From: Inonotus obliquus
Lineage: Eukaryota; Basidiomycota; Agaricomycetes; Hymenochaetales; Hymenochaetaceae
Assembly (NCBI GenBank): GCA_032164295.1
Contig: JAJHTX010000010.1
Span: 1,116,001 to 1,180,000 of the forward strand
Length of the DNA stretch: 64,000 nt
Direction: 5' to 3'
Part shown: piece after piece, positions 22,870 through 35,500 of the stretch
Position numbering within the stretch: the stretch's first letter is position 1
Layout: each line of letters opens with the position of its first letter
Program-made: the position numbers and the translations under genes
Notes under the pieces: model-generated
The model's input: the letters and a program-made list of their open reading frames with translations, nothing else
What the model was told of the DNA's origin: nothing
Databases searched by the model: none

Positions 22870-24670
22870 TGACTCCAATCTGCTTTGAAAAACCAAGCCA
22901 GACTTCCAATGAGGGTAACTATATATTCGGAGATTTACACCCGTGATCCATCCGGGAGGATCTTGAGCTCTAGAATGATTGGTCAGAACTTGACCTTCGA
23001 ATGGATCTGCTGGTTTCCTTCCGCTACCAGGGCAATCGAGACGGCAAAGTTGAGGATCATTGACAATAAATGGCTTCAGAAAATGGAGGTAAACGTGAGG
23101 GCCGGCACTTTTGCGGTGCTTCGCATGTTGCGAGCCTCGCGCTGAAAATATCATTCCCTGTTACCACGTTTGAGTGGCTTGCTGCTGCGTGTTCGTTTCT
23201 CATCGATGACCTCAAGGTGGACATATAAACGGTCTGTCTACAATTAATCCGGCTAAGCATCCGTCTCTGCAAAAGTCACCTCTGGAGTTCCAACTCCCGA
23301 GTCCACGAGCATCTCTGTTCTAAGGAAAACTTGACAACTTTCCCGTTCGTGCATCTTCAGAAAGTCCTGGGAGTATTCTCTGTGCTTGCTTCGCGCAAGT
23401 TCCGTTCGAGGGTGCTCCATGTCATCTTCCCTCATAATGTCGCGACTCGAGCGAATACGGGTGTCGAATACCGAGTTCAGCGGCGCGTATCAGCGCGAGT
23501 CGGCCCTGCAAGGGGTATTCGTAGGAAAAACTGTTTTTCAGCTCTATCTGCCCTGTAGCGAGTAGGAGAACCGCAGGATCGTCCTTATCAACGATAGTGG
23601 TATCGAAATGAAGGGTCCCAATGACGTCGAGTGGTTTACACCACGACCGAGTGGGGAAGACTTGCCGTAGTGGAAATAGAAGCGTCGTTGTATTCTCCAG
23701 TTACAAAGTCTTCGTCTCGATTGGCCTGAGTTCAATAGTGTAACTCGCCTCCTGCCTATCAGAGAGATGAGACATGCAATTCGGCTTAAGGGCCGGTATA
23801 TACGCGCCATGTCGGAAACACGTGAGACGCGTTCTGAATTTTGAGATCACTTACCTGACCTGAGACTTACGTTCTGTAATCGCTTGCAACTCTTTCGAGG
23901 TATTTCCTCCGTTGGTACGTCATTTTCTGTGGGTTGATGACATATGTGCCAGGGTCATATGCGCCTGGATGGTCCGACAAGCTTCAGTACCAACATGCAC
24001 AATTGAAAAAGTTAGTGACGAAGGGAGCCTAGGATTTGGATAAGAACTCACATAGGTGTCTCGAGTCCTCCTTCCAGATTTGTAGCGATGCGGTTAAGTG
24101 TCCATATCCAGGCTCTACTCAAATATTGAAATGGACCGTAATGCCAGTCCCTGATCATGCAAGTTCCGCCCGAGGGTGCTGTTTACTGTCCTGGCTTATT
24201 ATATTGGAATAAAAGCATGAGATACGGCCAGTTGAAAGAAAGGAGCTAGTGCTTACCGGCGAGGAGCGAAGGTTCAGCTCCAGTCGCAGCACCAAGTCGC
24301 CTTTGGTCGTTTCCAACATCGTTGGGACACTCTTGAGGTGGTCTTCGCCAAGGTGGGAAGTTGTCGAAAGCAGTGGCGCATCCCTTCCTCCCTCAGCTTC
24401 ACGGAGGCCATACGAGTGTGCACCGGTAAGTGAAGATGTTCCTCGATTTGGCGTAGGATCTGATTGGTCAGGCGGTCCAGCCATTTAGATGGATGATCGG
24501 CGATCCGCGTCGATCTTTTCTCACCGGTTTCGAGTGCCAACTTCTTTACACATAAAAACTAGGATCCTACTACGAAATCTCGAAGTCATGAACGGCGCTT
24601 GCTGTTAGGCTTTGGGACAAAGTCGGAGGAATCGGACGGATCATGCCATAGCGTAATACTCTTCATCATA
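22870..24670 (-). other. Unidentified spliced locus, minus strand
   Basis: Several protein-like stretches are separated by plausible short introns, but I could not join them all in frame or name the family. From upstream: KWLDRLTNQILRQIEEHLHLP (24480-24420), then in another phase LKSVPTMLETTKGDLVLRL up to a donor at about 24258. Next comes MIRDWHYGPFQYLSRAWIW, ending at a donor near 24050, and HPGAYDPGTYVINPQKMTYQ, ending at a GTAAGT donor near 23875. Last are KPLDVIGTLHFDTTIVDKDD and PAVLLLATGQIELKN (about 23645-23540). Aromatic-rich, non-repetitive text of this kind argues for a real gene or a recent pseudogene. No ATG in frame with the first stretch was found. Confidence 0.4.
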
Positions 24671-26560
24671 CAGCACAGCGTGACCAGATCTGGACGAGTC
24701 TGAGTGCGAAGGGTGAAATGTAGAGCCACCAACCTTTAGTAGATTAAACACAGCTCTAGGGAATAAAGCCCCTAACTTGGAATCCACCTAACTGGACGAT
24801 GAAATATTAAACGAGCATTTGCAGACTAGACTGTTGATATGCCTCAAATGAGCAAGCAGAGGAGCAGCCGGCAGTCTAGTACACTGGCGATAAGCTATAC
24901 CAAGGGGAAATGAGATTGAATGGAAGTCATACCATAATTATGCGTCTACAAGTCATTTGCGAGGGAACTGACTGAAGTTGCTCATAACTCCATCCTTGTC
25001 AATGTCATTTGCCACCTGCCATCGATAGGCCCTCGGAGGACCCGCTTTTGCAGTCCCGCTTCCTGGCCGGATGGCAAGACGTCCGATCATCAAATGTAAG
25101 TACGAGGTTGCAAAGAATATAAATCGGAGAAAGGACGTATTGTAAGAATTCTTCACGTGAGAGAGGATGAATAAGTAAGTGACAGAAAAAAACAAGGAAG
25201 ATACATTGAAGAGTTACCTCGTCACGGAATTGCTTTAGGGGAATCCAGGAACTCAAGTAACCGGTGGTTATAGGAAACTGGGACTGCAGAGACTATATGC
25301 TGATGAGAAGCATCGGATTCCATTGTTAGTGCCGCCTTGACGGCTGGTTTGACACATACCAGCTTTTGCGCCGATGGACTGCGTTGCTTGCTTCTGAGTC
25401 CCTCTGTCCAAGCTTAAAGGAAAGCGATCCCACGGACTTCACTCGATAAACGCACCGAAGCAATGTCCAGGGAGGCTTGGCGATCGGACTTGCTGCCCTT
25501 ATGTTCCACACTCTACTAGAGCACGAAGAGCAGAGGAAGGCGGATCAGAAGCTGTTTCACTAGCAGGAACAGCATGAGTAATAATTCGAAGAAGCACTTG
25601 GAGCAATGTTCCATGCGACTCTGTAGAAGTCCGGCGATGATGCGGAATGGAATCTAAGCTCTCCAAGCATCTGTGATCCCTTGGGCGGAGAATGTCAGCA
25701 CTTGAACACCAAAACTGTCCCAGATGGAGCAGGGACGTTGTCAACCGGAGCCGTGGCTGATGACGAAAGAAGTGATGGGATGCAAGCAAATTTTCCAGTC
25801 AATTTGATTTTACTCGGACATAGAGGGCTCTTTGGCAAGACTTATCTGTGTGAGTGGTTAGTTGGCTGGCTGGCTGCCCAGCAATCAAGGCACCAAAAGA
25901 GCATTATGATGAAGCCACGAGGGGTCCGAGTTTCGGTAAACACCATCTTGAAAACAACATAGATGCCTCACGTAGCAGAAGAAGCAGAGCATAGTGAGGC
26001 ACTCTCGAAGTACTTGCACGTTTCCGAATGTACAGTACTCGAGTCACCGGACCGAAAAGAGGGCGGTCTTGACTTCCAACATGGAAAAGGTCTCTTTGAT
26101 ATTTCTCCGAGAACAGTCGCAAAGCGCCTAGAACATAAGACGAGAGCTGCGTATCAGCCAACTGAAATCAAGGACGTAATGAGGAATTCTGCTTGAGAGA
26201 CGTTTCTGCTGGAGTGCCAAAGTGGGAGGATGCGATGAGCCTCATGGACGGCGGTATGTCGAGCGCATCTGGATAGCAAGGTGCACGGAACGCTACCCGA
26301 GCTTCGCCTTAACTGGAAGAAAGATTGACTTCCGCTTGTCAAATTGACAAGACGAGATGAACGGAGAATCAGTTGCATTTGCATGAAGTCACGTCGATGC
26401 GGAGATTAGAGGCGGAAAAGTAGACGAACGTAGTCCCAAACAGTATGGATTCGAGCTAAGTTATAGTTCCCTTGTACCTGTTGCGTTCTTTTTGCTGTAT
26501 ATGTCAGAGCGCGAATCGGTTCGGTCGATTCGGGCGAGCTGAGGCGCCAAATGGCTGAAC
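24671..26560 (-). other. Exon-like minus-strand stretches of unknown identity
   Basis: Coding-like text appears in short pieces on the minus strand. Examples are LSSYVLGALRLFSEKYQRDL with LFHVGSQDRPLFGPVTRVL (about 26145-26030), LESLDSIPHHRRTSTESHG followed by LLQVLLRIITHAVPASETA (25670-25505), and a 61-codon piece at 25511-25326. Frames on the opposite strand (25681-25962 and 25963-26196) cover the same DNA. I cannot tell which strand is coded, if either. It may be a decayed gene between the locus at 22.9-24.7 kb and FCF1. Confidence 0.3.
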
Positions 26561-26561
26561 C

Positions 26562-26780
26562 TCATCCCTGGTACGGTATGAGCCAAGCAACATAGCATAT
26601 TAGTCCACCTTTTGCAGCAAGACCGCTTTCCATGCTCGGTGAGAGATGAGCACCGAAGTTACTTGGGGGTCTGTGCTGAACTTTGTGAATGTCGCATGTA
26701 GAGATGGAGTGGCAGAATCCTGGGAACACACCAATGTCACCATACCCCGGACCACTCGGCCAAATCACGTGAGCGAACAT
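26562..26780 (-). CDS. Small unidentified ORF divergent from FCF1
   Basis: A 72-codon frame starts with ATG at 26780, 101 bases from the FCF1 start on the other strand. The text is non-repetitive (GVFPGFCHSISTCDIHKVQ, LSPSMESGLAAKGGLICYVA). It may be the first exon of the minus-strand locus that follows. No family is recognised, and the frame could be fortuitous. Confidence 0.25.
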   Translation of the reverse strand: MFAHVIWPSGPGYGDIGVFPGFCHSISTCDIHKVQHRPPSNFGAHLSPSMESGLAAKGGLICYVAWLIPYQG

Positions 26781-26881
26781 TTTCTGTCACGCCTGCCCTA
26801 GTTTCTTATCCGACGTCCCGTACTTCAGTATCCATTCTACTCGCCAGAAAGTATCCATTACCCCTCTTCTTTCTCAAAACA

Positions 26882-27682
26882 ATGGTAGGCATCCTCGATT
26901 GAGTTGGGGACCGCTGCTGAATCGACCGTAGGGGAAAGCGAAGAAGACTCGCAAGTTTGCGCAAGTCAAACGACTCCTCAGCCCGAACGATGCCCGGTTG
27001 TATGTTCTAAACCTTCTTGATACATGTATAGAAGTTCTCATGTGGATGATAATGAAGAAAGGAGAACAAACTAAAGCAAAAAAAGAAGGAAGAGGAAGAG
27101 CGTGAAAAAGCTGTCCAGCGAGTGTAGGGATAAACACTTTCGTCTCATTCTTACATCTGGCTCATTTATTTCCCTCACAGACCGCAGGTCGCATCGTCAC
27201 TCTTCCTGCAACATAACACTGCGCTTGCACCACCGTATCGGGTATTAATCGATACCAATTTCATCAACTTCAGCCTACAGAACAAGCTAGAGCTGATCAG
27301 TGGAATGATGGATTGTTTATACGCAAAATGTCCGTCAGGTTTTGACACGCTACTTTCATACGCTTCATTTGACTGTCTTTTAGGTATACCTTGCGTGACA
27401 GATTGCGTGCTTGCTGAACTCGAGAAGCTTGGTCCTCGTTACCGCATTGCCTTGCGTATAGCTCGCGATCCGCGTTTTGAGCGTCTGACATGCACTCATC
27501 AGGGCACCTACGCGGATGACTGTATCGTGCAGCGCGTGACTGCTAGTCGCTGTTACATCGTAGCAACTTGCGACCGGGAGCTGCGGCGTCGCATCCGCAA
27601 GGTGCCCGGAGTTCCTCTCATGTACATCGTGAGAAGGAGATATGCAATTGAGAGGCTTCCAGACCAGGGCGCTCCTACTTAG
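26882..27682 (+). CDS. FCF1: rRNA-processing endonuclease Fcf1 (Utp24), PIN domain
   Basis: PIN-domain nuclease of the small-subunit processome, needed for cleavages that release 18S rRNA in the nucleolus. Five exons keep frame: 26882-26884, 26932-26999, 27058-27123, 27181-27329 and 27384-27682, giving 194 residues, the usual length. Exon 1 encodes only the start Met. The protein runs [20 protein letters not shown], a Lys/Glu-rich segment ([16 protein letters not shown]), then [20 protein letters not shown] with the first PIN acidic residue. [39 protein letters not shown] and [16 protein letters not shown] carry the remaining PIN acidic residues. It ends [11 protein letters not shown]. This is one of the most conserved eukaryotic proteins and the match is unmistakable. 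An ORF start 101 bases away on the other strand suggests a shared promoter region. Confidence 0.97.
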
Positions 27683-29147
27683 TTTGCAAGAAAACAACAG
27701 CATCCTGTCATTGATGCCAATTGTAGCCTTAGTCTGTAAGCTGCCGTCTTCTCTGCTATTGTCTTCTGCCACTTAAAATACGTACAGAGTCCGGTCCCTT
27801 CTTGTTTCTCTTGATTGAATATAGTTCTCTTAGCACGAGGCATTATTCGAAAGGTCTATGGCGAAATACTATGCTTTCGTACGTTTTTGGCACAAAGTTC
27901 TGGATGCCACTTTCAAGGTCGATTCAAACTTGCTCTCACGCCACGGAATGTCTCAGTCCGCTATGCTTCAATCTGTACCCCATCGACTATCGGGTATACA
28001 TTGGGGAATAAGTGGATAATCATGAGGAAGGCGATCTCCGACGACCGTCGTGAATGGTTACCCCGAGAGGAACGCTTGCATAACCGTGGAATGTTGCGAG
28101 TTTTCTATAGACTACGATACATCCGGATCGCATCCAAGCTGTTCTTCCGCAAAATTTCGCGTTATGCCGCGGGCAGTCTTGCAGATGACTCTTGGCGTCT
28201 TCTCCGTTCAGTATGGCAGCTGGATACTGGGTTCAAGAGCTTGTCGGGGGAACTTGTCTATTTCGAAGTCTGTTACCATTACTAAAACTAATTTTATATC
28301 ATTTTCTTCTAGGTGTGAAGAGTGCCATTCACGTGGATTCGGGTACTAAAGGCCACGATGCGGTTCTGTATGTACCGTTCTTAAATGATGGTCCCGATTG
28401 ATTAAGCCTCGATTTTCAAGTCTTGTGCGTACGAAATTGGAGACGCTTCGGTATAGCAAGTAAGAAGCTGTCCATGCAGCAATTGTAATTGAATAGGCAC
28501 GTTGCTACGATCTTCGATCGGCGGACATCTGCGCCAATCTTATCTCGCTTCAAGTGTTTGGCGAATAGCCTACATTTTGCGGGTAAATTCAGTTATCCCT
28601 TGTTGATAGAAAGACTGAATACATTTTTTCGAAACACAGACGTTCTAGTGCCGACCTCCTTTTTGATCAAGTTTTTTATCCATCCGTTCGCCGCCGAGTT
28701 GGGTAGAATGCGAAAATTGACCACTGTAAATTCCAATTTTCATCCTTGTCCTCCTTGATTGCTTCGTAGCGCTTCTTATCAGGGGTTTGATGACTAGAAG
28801 AACGTATGGCTTCTCCGCGGTCGCCATTTTCAAGAACAGTAAAACAAAGCGCGAAGGGATAAAGAAGCAAAGCCGTAAAGTAATGATCGGCAAGAGACGC
28901 ATGAGATGCCCACAGGTTAAACGTTGGGGGACTTCATGTTATAGGGTCTCCGGAACAACAGATAGTCGTTCCCTCCGTCGGTCGCATTGCGGGTAAAGTC
29001 GAATCGTTAGCACTGGTATAAATCTGACCTGTTTCGCTGGGATAGATTCTACACCTTCGACCAAGGGATATCATATACGAAGGATATCTCATCTGTGGCC
29101 TCTATCCTATCTTAGTCCCCTTTCGGTTAACTATTCTCCTTCCGACG
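27683..29147. other. 1.5 kb without a recognised gene
   Basis: Overlapping plus-strand frames lie at 27815-28401. One piece shows a convincing intron: donor GTCTGT near 28270, a CTAATT branch-like site and a CTTCTAG acceptor at about 28313. It is followed by VKSAIHVDSGTKGHDAVLY and a stop near 28401. Upstream coding frame and identity are unclear. From 28490 to 28760 there is a further plus-strand frame with no known features. The last 350 bases look like the promoter of the oxidase gene. Confidence 0.35.
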
Positions 29148-31130
29148 ATGCTAGCAAGGATCCTTAGTTTCTTCGGGTTCACCGCTCACGCCACCGGCAA
29201 GACCATCCCTGGCCCCTCTGCCAACCCTTCACTCCAACCGTCCTCGAAAATAGTGATCATTGGCGGCGGATGCTTCGGCCTTTCCACCGCTCTCCATCTG
29301 CTGAAGCGTGGGTATAAAGACGTGACTATATTGGAGCGCGCGTCAGAGCTTCCGGCGCCAGACGCGGCGAGCACTGATATCAACAAGAGTGGGTAATCCC
29401 TCGCCTTTTGTTACATGCCTCATTTTTCGTTCCGAGCGGCGTTTCTCTTTTAAAGTTTGATTTATTTGAAATCTATTCTAAGGTCTGGGTACTCATGATT
29501 TACTGTCTGATATTCAGTTGTCCGCTCCTCTTATAACGATGAATTCTATACACTCCTGGCGCGAGAAGCAATCGAGGCCTGGAAAGACCGCGAACTCTGG
29601 GGCCAAGATTATCAAGAGTGAGTCTTTTGTCTCACCCTTCAACAGTTAGCCTTTTGGTGGAGCGCTCTTCTCGGCACTTCCCAACCCCTCCAGTCTTCCC
29701 ACATCACAGGCATCGCCAGCCCGTTTTCATGTTTTCGATTATGACTCTTCTTTAATGCTTCACTTGGTAACTTTGACGCCACGGGGCTGATATCACCTTC
29801 CCTTATTAATAGGTCCGGTGTATTGGTATGCGGGATTGGAGCATCCTTATATGCAGACCGCGCATTCCAAAACGATCGCAAATATGGGGCCCGTGTCAGC
29901 AAACTCGTGGCACAGGTAGACAGTATCGAGACATCGAACGCCGAAGGTCTAGAGAACGTTGCGCTTGGGGAAATAATCCGCACGGATGTGCCCCTTGGAC
30001 CAATTATCACCCATACTCACGGATACTTCAACGCTGATGGCGGCTGGACAAACTCCAAGAGTGCCATCGTGCGCGCCATGGAGCTCGTGAAGAAGCTCGG
30101 CGGTAAAATCATATCCGGAAAGGAAGTCTCGTCGACAATAAAGGTCCAATCGCGAACAAAGGGGGTGAAATGTATAGATGGAAGCGAATTCGCTGCCGAT
30201 ATTGTTGTCCTTGCTATTGGGAGCTGGACGGCTTCTACGTTCCCTGAATTGAAATTAGGCAAACGAGCGCATGCCACTGGGTTTGTTCATATACGGTCTT
30301 CCGCGCTCCAGCTTTTTGAACCCTATTTGTTCGCAGTCAAGCTGTCGTAACAGTCCAGTTGTCCCCAGAAGAAGGAGAACGATACCGTAATGTTCCTGTG
30401 GTGCTGGACTTGGGACCTTCGGGATTTTACTGCTTCCCTGTGAGTTTACGCGATCATCCCGATACTACACCTGTATTCATCAGCCCTTAGCCAACCGAAG
30501 ACAATCTGATTAAGATGGGCAACCATGTTGGTGGTTTCACGAACATGATCCCGATAGCAAACGCTCCAGGTGTGGATGCAGTTGACGCGAGAATATCGAC
30601 TCCACGAACAATGCTTTCTCATGGGGAAGACGGATTGAAAGTTCCTAAATCGGAAGTCACGGTCCTCCGCAAATACCTCCGAAATGCTTTCCCTGAGCTT
30701 GGGGAGAAGCCGTTCAAGACTACACGGCTTTGCTGGTACGCTGTTTTTATTCGTCTTTTCTACCCAGTCGCTCACTACGATGCATCACAGGTACACTGAT
30801 TCTCCCGATTCGAATTGGATCATCGACGTACATCCCGAGGATCCGGGCATAGCTTTGGCTACCGCTGGCAGCGGTCATGGATTTAAGGTTAGTTGTTTTA
30901 ACTTTGGTAGTGGCACCGTAAACTTTACTCATGTACTTCCGCAATATCCGCAGTTTCTCCCCGTAATAGGACGGCTTGTAGCCGACCGACTTGAAGGGAA
31001 GATGGACGAGGCTACGCGGAAACGATTCGCTGTCGACCGTGTGTTTGACGAACGCACTACGTACAGGGATGGTGCAGTGATTAACGCACTCAATCACGCC
31101 GAACTTGTTGGTCCTGGAGATGATATTTGA
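29148..31130 (+). CDS. FAD-dependent amino acid oxidase of the fructosyl-amino-acid / sarcosine / pipecolate oxidase group
   Basis: DAO-type flavoenzyme expected to oxidise a secondary or N-substituted amino acid, releasing H2O2. Seven exons keep frame: 29148-29388, 29518-29617, 29813-30280, 30337-30439, 30491-30735, 30791-30887 and 30954-31130, giving 476 residues, typical for the family. A hydrophobic N-terminus precedes the ADP-binding motif KIVIIGGGCFGLSTALHLL. VRSSYNDEFYTLLAREAI is a family motif near the N-terminus. LVVLAIGSWT-like sequence appears as IVVLAIGSWTASTFPEL. The C-terminal TTRLCWYTDSPDSNWIID contains the Cys that covalently holds FAD in this group. GSGHGFKFLPVIGRLVADRL completes the cofactor site. 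Substrate cannot be fixed from sequence. Intron 2 is unusually long here (195 bases). No peroxisomal C-terminal SKL is seen; the protein ends GPGDDI. Confidence 0.9.
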
Positions 31131-32501
31131 GATTTACGTTGCCTCCTTTATCTAATGCCATTCAATTCATTACGAGTAGTCACATGTTGTGTATGTATAT
31201 GTACCCCTCACGTCGGTTTGCAAAATTGTCACCCTGCCGATTTCTTATAATCATAGTGCTGATCAAATGCAAACGGCAAACGGAAACTTGCGTCAGGTTG
31301 AAAGCTTAACATTAGTTCTTCCGATTTGCGACCCACCCCTCGCTTCCCAATAATACGGGTTCCCTTCCGGAACGAAGTAAACTTTCTTCAGTATATTCAA
31401 TCAGCATCTATTTGTGATGAACTTGATGAACTGCGGATAATGTCCCATTGGCATAGTAGCGAGCAATATATTAATATACTCGGCGGCACGAATTGTATAT
31501 TGTACATACAATACGGATGAATGCACTGACGACATCCAATCCCGTCGAGTATGTCTCAAGTACTAATCCGCCAGTGATAACGGATGCGCATAACATAATA
31601 TGACACAACCACCCACCGGCTTTAGACGGCTTCTTCATTTCTCTTCTGCCCCGGCCGTTTATGGCTAGGGAAGTCTTGCGCGTTCCGACCCCGATTCCGT
31701 GGGCATCCGTAATTATCAGCTGAAATGATCTCAAAAAGATAGCAAGCCCATATTTGAGCACCTTAAAACAAACTACCGATGTAATGAAAGTCATGGGAGC
31801 CATAGCGGAATTCTCATGCTTTTAGGGTAATGGACATACCATTATATCGATGTAGTTAGTACATTAACTCATATTGCGTGAGATTTCGTAGATCGAGAGC
31901 TTCGGGATGTAGAGGAAATTTTTAGGATTCGACTTTGATGTGGAGTAGTCGAAGGCGAGGGGACTGTAGGCAAGTTGAGTGTGGCGCAAAACTCAACGCT
32001 TGACCTTGGAACACTTGATTGGTGCATATGATACCATCTCATAAAGGGATCATTAAAAGTACGCAAGTTTCCTTTGCTACGGTTCCAATTTCCTCACTGA
32101 AGGGATACTCCATTCAATGGACGATGCGATTACTAGGTCCGCTTCCTCGTGGCACTCGAATTCCCAATTCAATCATATTGTGTAATGGGATGAGTTAATA
32201 CAAGTAAGCTTGACAATACATAAGTCCCAAAGATTCATCGACCTTATTACGTATCCTACACCTCTGCGGATCTGTCGAGGGTGTTATGTTGGAGGCGAAT
32301 GCCATTCTGGATATGGTACAAAGTATGTCACCACAACGTTAATAAGGGGACCCCGCGCAAAAATGAAACGCTCTTGATCATCGGATGGGAACTCTCAGAT
32401 GAGACAGCTAGACATTCCAATGCAATGAAAATGGCAACAGTGCCAAGAGCAAATAGGTGAATAATAGCTTTCGTCCAATATCAATCAACCGACTTACACA
32501 C
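31131..32501. other. 1.4 kb intergenic, no gene seen
   Basis: It contains the 3' flank of the oxidase and the 3' flank of the convergent calpain gene. The small frames at 31471-31803 (minus) and elsewhere lack recognisable features. Confidence 0.5.
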
Positions 32502-35500
32502 TTATAGAATAGGCAAAACTTTAACGTCCGCCTTTGAGAAGACAAGGAGTTGGAATGCGGCGTGTATACCAGGATCAAAAGTCGACACAACGGCGATGTA
32601 CTTTCCGGGAGTGATAACCGTCTGGGGAGTCACAACGCCAGCAGGGCTGTGACTTCCATCCACATAAGCGCCCGACGTTACTATTTGGCGGTCCAGAGAA
32701 ACGGGTGTGCCACGAGGCAATGAACCGCTGTCGGATGAAAGAGGGGGAGAAAGGGACGGGCTAGAAGCTAAGGAAGCGTCGGGAGTGGAGCGACCCGCGG
32801 AAGATGCGAATAGGGTAACATTCAATGCAATGGACGCTGAAGGTTTAGTTAATTGGAGCCGCAACCTATCCAATGATACGTTAGCCATTTATGCGTGTAG
32901 ACATTTACAAATCACCGACTTCAAAGTCGTAGCTGTACGTGCTGTAATCTCGAACATTGGATTCTCATTATAATTTCCGAACTGTGGACTACCGCCATCT
33001 GCACCCGGTCGCCTTTTCATTGATCCTTAGCGCAAGAATCCCCCATTGTAGTTGAGGCACTACGCACCATAAACCTTTAATAGGCTTGCAAAACATCCCA
33101 GCGCCCTCGGCGGGGATATCCTCCAAGTCCATGCGCATGGCAGATTCAATGCGTAGGGTGAATTTCCCGCGATGGCGCGGCTCGAAGGTAGATACAACGA
33201 TGCAATAATATCCAGCTAATATGCCAGCTATCAATTTGAAATAGTCAAGTTAATATTACTTGGCCTACGTGTCACGGACGCAGCGGCTTGTGCAACTCCG
33301 TAGCTATACGGGCCAGAACTGGCAACGGTATCTCCAGATCGTAATCTGAAGAGACGGTGAGAAACAGGGGAGTGATACGCCAGGAAGAAGCGTGTTATAG
33401 ATTACGTACCGATAGACCCTTTCTCGACTCTCCTCCTCTGTCCTCCAGATGAGCATGACATTGAGTGGCACATCTCGTGGACCTTCGACGTTTAAACGGA
33501 CAATCGATTTCCGTCCCCTCTCAGGTTGCTCCATAACATTCTCCGGATGGAGCCTGAGACGATACTGAGGGTTACTCATGAATGTTGGATATGTGTTGTT
33601 ACCGCCCGCGTTGCGGGAGGAGAAGGTACCCTCGATCTGAAGATTGAGGCGTGGGATCAGTATTAAAGTTGGTGCTGTCTTGTCGTCTTGTCTGAAGTGT
33701 AGCTAAGCACCCACCAAACTTTCGTAGGCGGTCTTGCGCGGCTGGGCAACCCATGAAAGCTCGGCACTATGGCAGAAGGCCTGTACAGTGAAGCAGACGT
33801 CGGAATACGGACCATCATAGGACGCAATCAGTGCCACTCGGGCCTGAGCACCTGTTGCGGACATACGAGTCTGTAAGTAGGAAAGTACGTTAGTCTCAGA
33901 GGGAAGTAGCAGGGAGTAGTATGTCGGATAAGTCGGTTCAGCTCACCAACGTATGGGTGCTACTTGTGTACAATCCCTTGTTACAGAATGAGTCTTGCTG
34001 CCATCAAATACTCTAGGGGAGTGTCCTCCTACCTTCAAATCCAAACTGGTATCCACTGCGCCAACGTCGTGATCGCATTCCTCGCTCTCTGACTGGATAG
34101 CGTGTAGCGCAATGAATTCGCCGGTGCGTTGTTTGTCCACTACGTGTCGTGTAAGCAGCACCCACAAATCGTGATCGGTTTCCCTGTTTCCCTTCGTCCC
34201 TCTGAGCGTAGATTTCAAATCAAGGGATAGATAGTAATGGACGCCTAACGTTGAACGCAACTCGTTAGCAGAGGTAGTCAACAGGCGTGGTGAAGCGTCG
34301 CATACAATTCGGCGTGTTCTCACCTGCTTTCGAGCGCCATGCACCGTGAAACTCAAGAGTTCGTTTGAATAGAGATGGGCTCCAATTCAAATAAAGCCCA
34401 TCAAAGGCACTGCATACTTCATCCCATGAAATATCTATAAGGTTTGAAGATGTACCCTCAGCTGAATCATTCGGATCTGGACAATATCAGGGAGTGGCAC
34501 CGAAAAAGTTTCACGAGAACAAACTAACCAGAGTACCGAGTATCATCACGATCGCTTGGTGCGTCAACCGATGCACCTCTGTCACTGATGTGGAGACTTT
34601 CTAAACTCTCCATGATGCCCGATTCACCGTCGTCATTCGAGCTGGCGTTCCAGGGATTAAGAATTGTCAGGTACCGCTCGTGTGACTCCTCATGAATAGC
34701 TGCTGTCGAATCCAGTTACGATTGACCATTGGAGTTGATACAGACGACGTACCGAGAACTGCATAGCTATGCGCAGGCAGTAGCTTTGTCTGGGATCCAT
34801 CAAGCGCGGGTACAAAGAGTGCAACGTCCGGTCCGCGAGCGGCAGTGCCGAGGGTCAACACGCAAAGACCTATTCATGGTCGGGCTAATAAATGACGGAA
34901 GGCATGGTAGAACATACCTTGGTTGAAGCCGTCGAAGATGCGTCTAAATACCTTCTCGCGTACAAACGCAGAGCTGAAGAGGTGAACATTGATCGTATCA
35001 GTAGGGTCGGAATAGATTATTTCTAGGTCAAACACCTGTTGATTTCAATATGTTCCGGAATCCATCCTGTCAGTGCGCTGATGGGCACCGATTAGTCAAC
35101 AGGTCTCCCCTCCACACAAGTTCAATGGGAGGAAACTAACTGGACATCTATGCTCGAATTCCTATGTAGTTCAGAAGCCATGTCATGAAACATTACCCGT
35201 CAATTCTGAAACCATAAACTTCAATGAGATGGGAACAACGCACGACCCGGGAAAATCGTACCCCCCCATAAGCTTGAGGTACTACCGACACTCGGAGAAT
35301 GAATCTAGAACCAGTCAACCATACGAGGAATCAAGCACTTACGGCCTTTTCAAGCAGAGCGGGCCAGACATCGACGCTACCATCTTCCAAGGTAGCTATT
35401 ACTGAGACTGGGTTCCCAGTTCCAGTGAAGGGCAATCTATCATCAATGGCTGAGGCCAAGAGGTAGCTGTCGAAATCCCAAGATGCACATTGCGAACGAA

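Noticed and set aside
25681..26196. Two consecutive plus-strand frames that might form a gene
   Set aside because: They are joined only by a stop codon with no splice signals, and the minus strand shows better protein-like text over part of the same bases.
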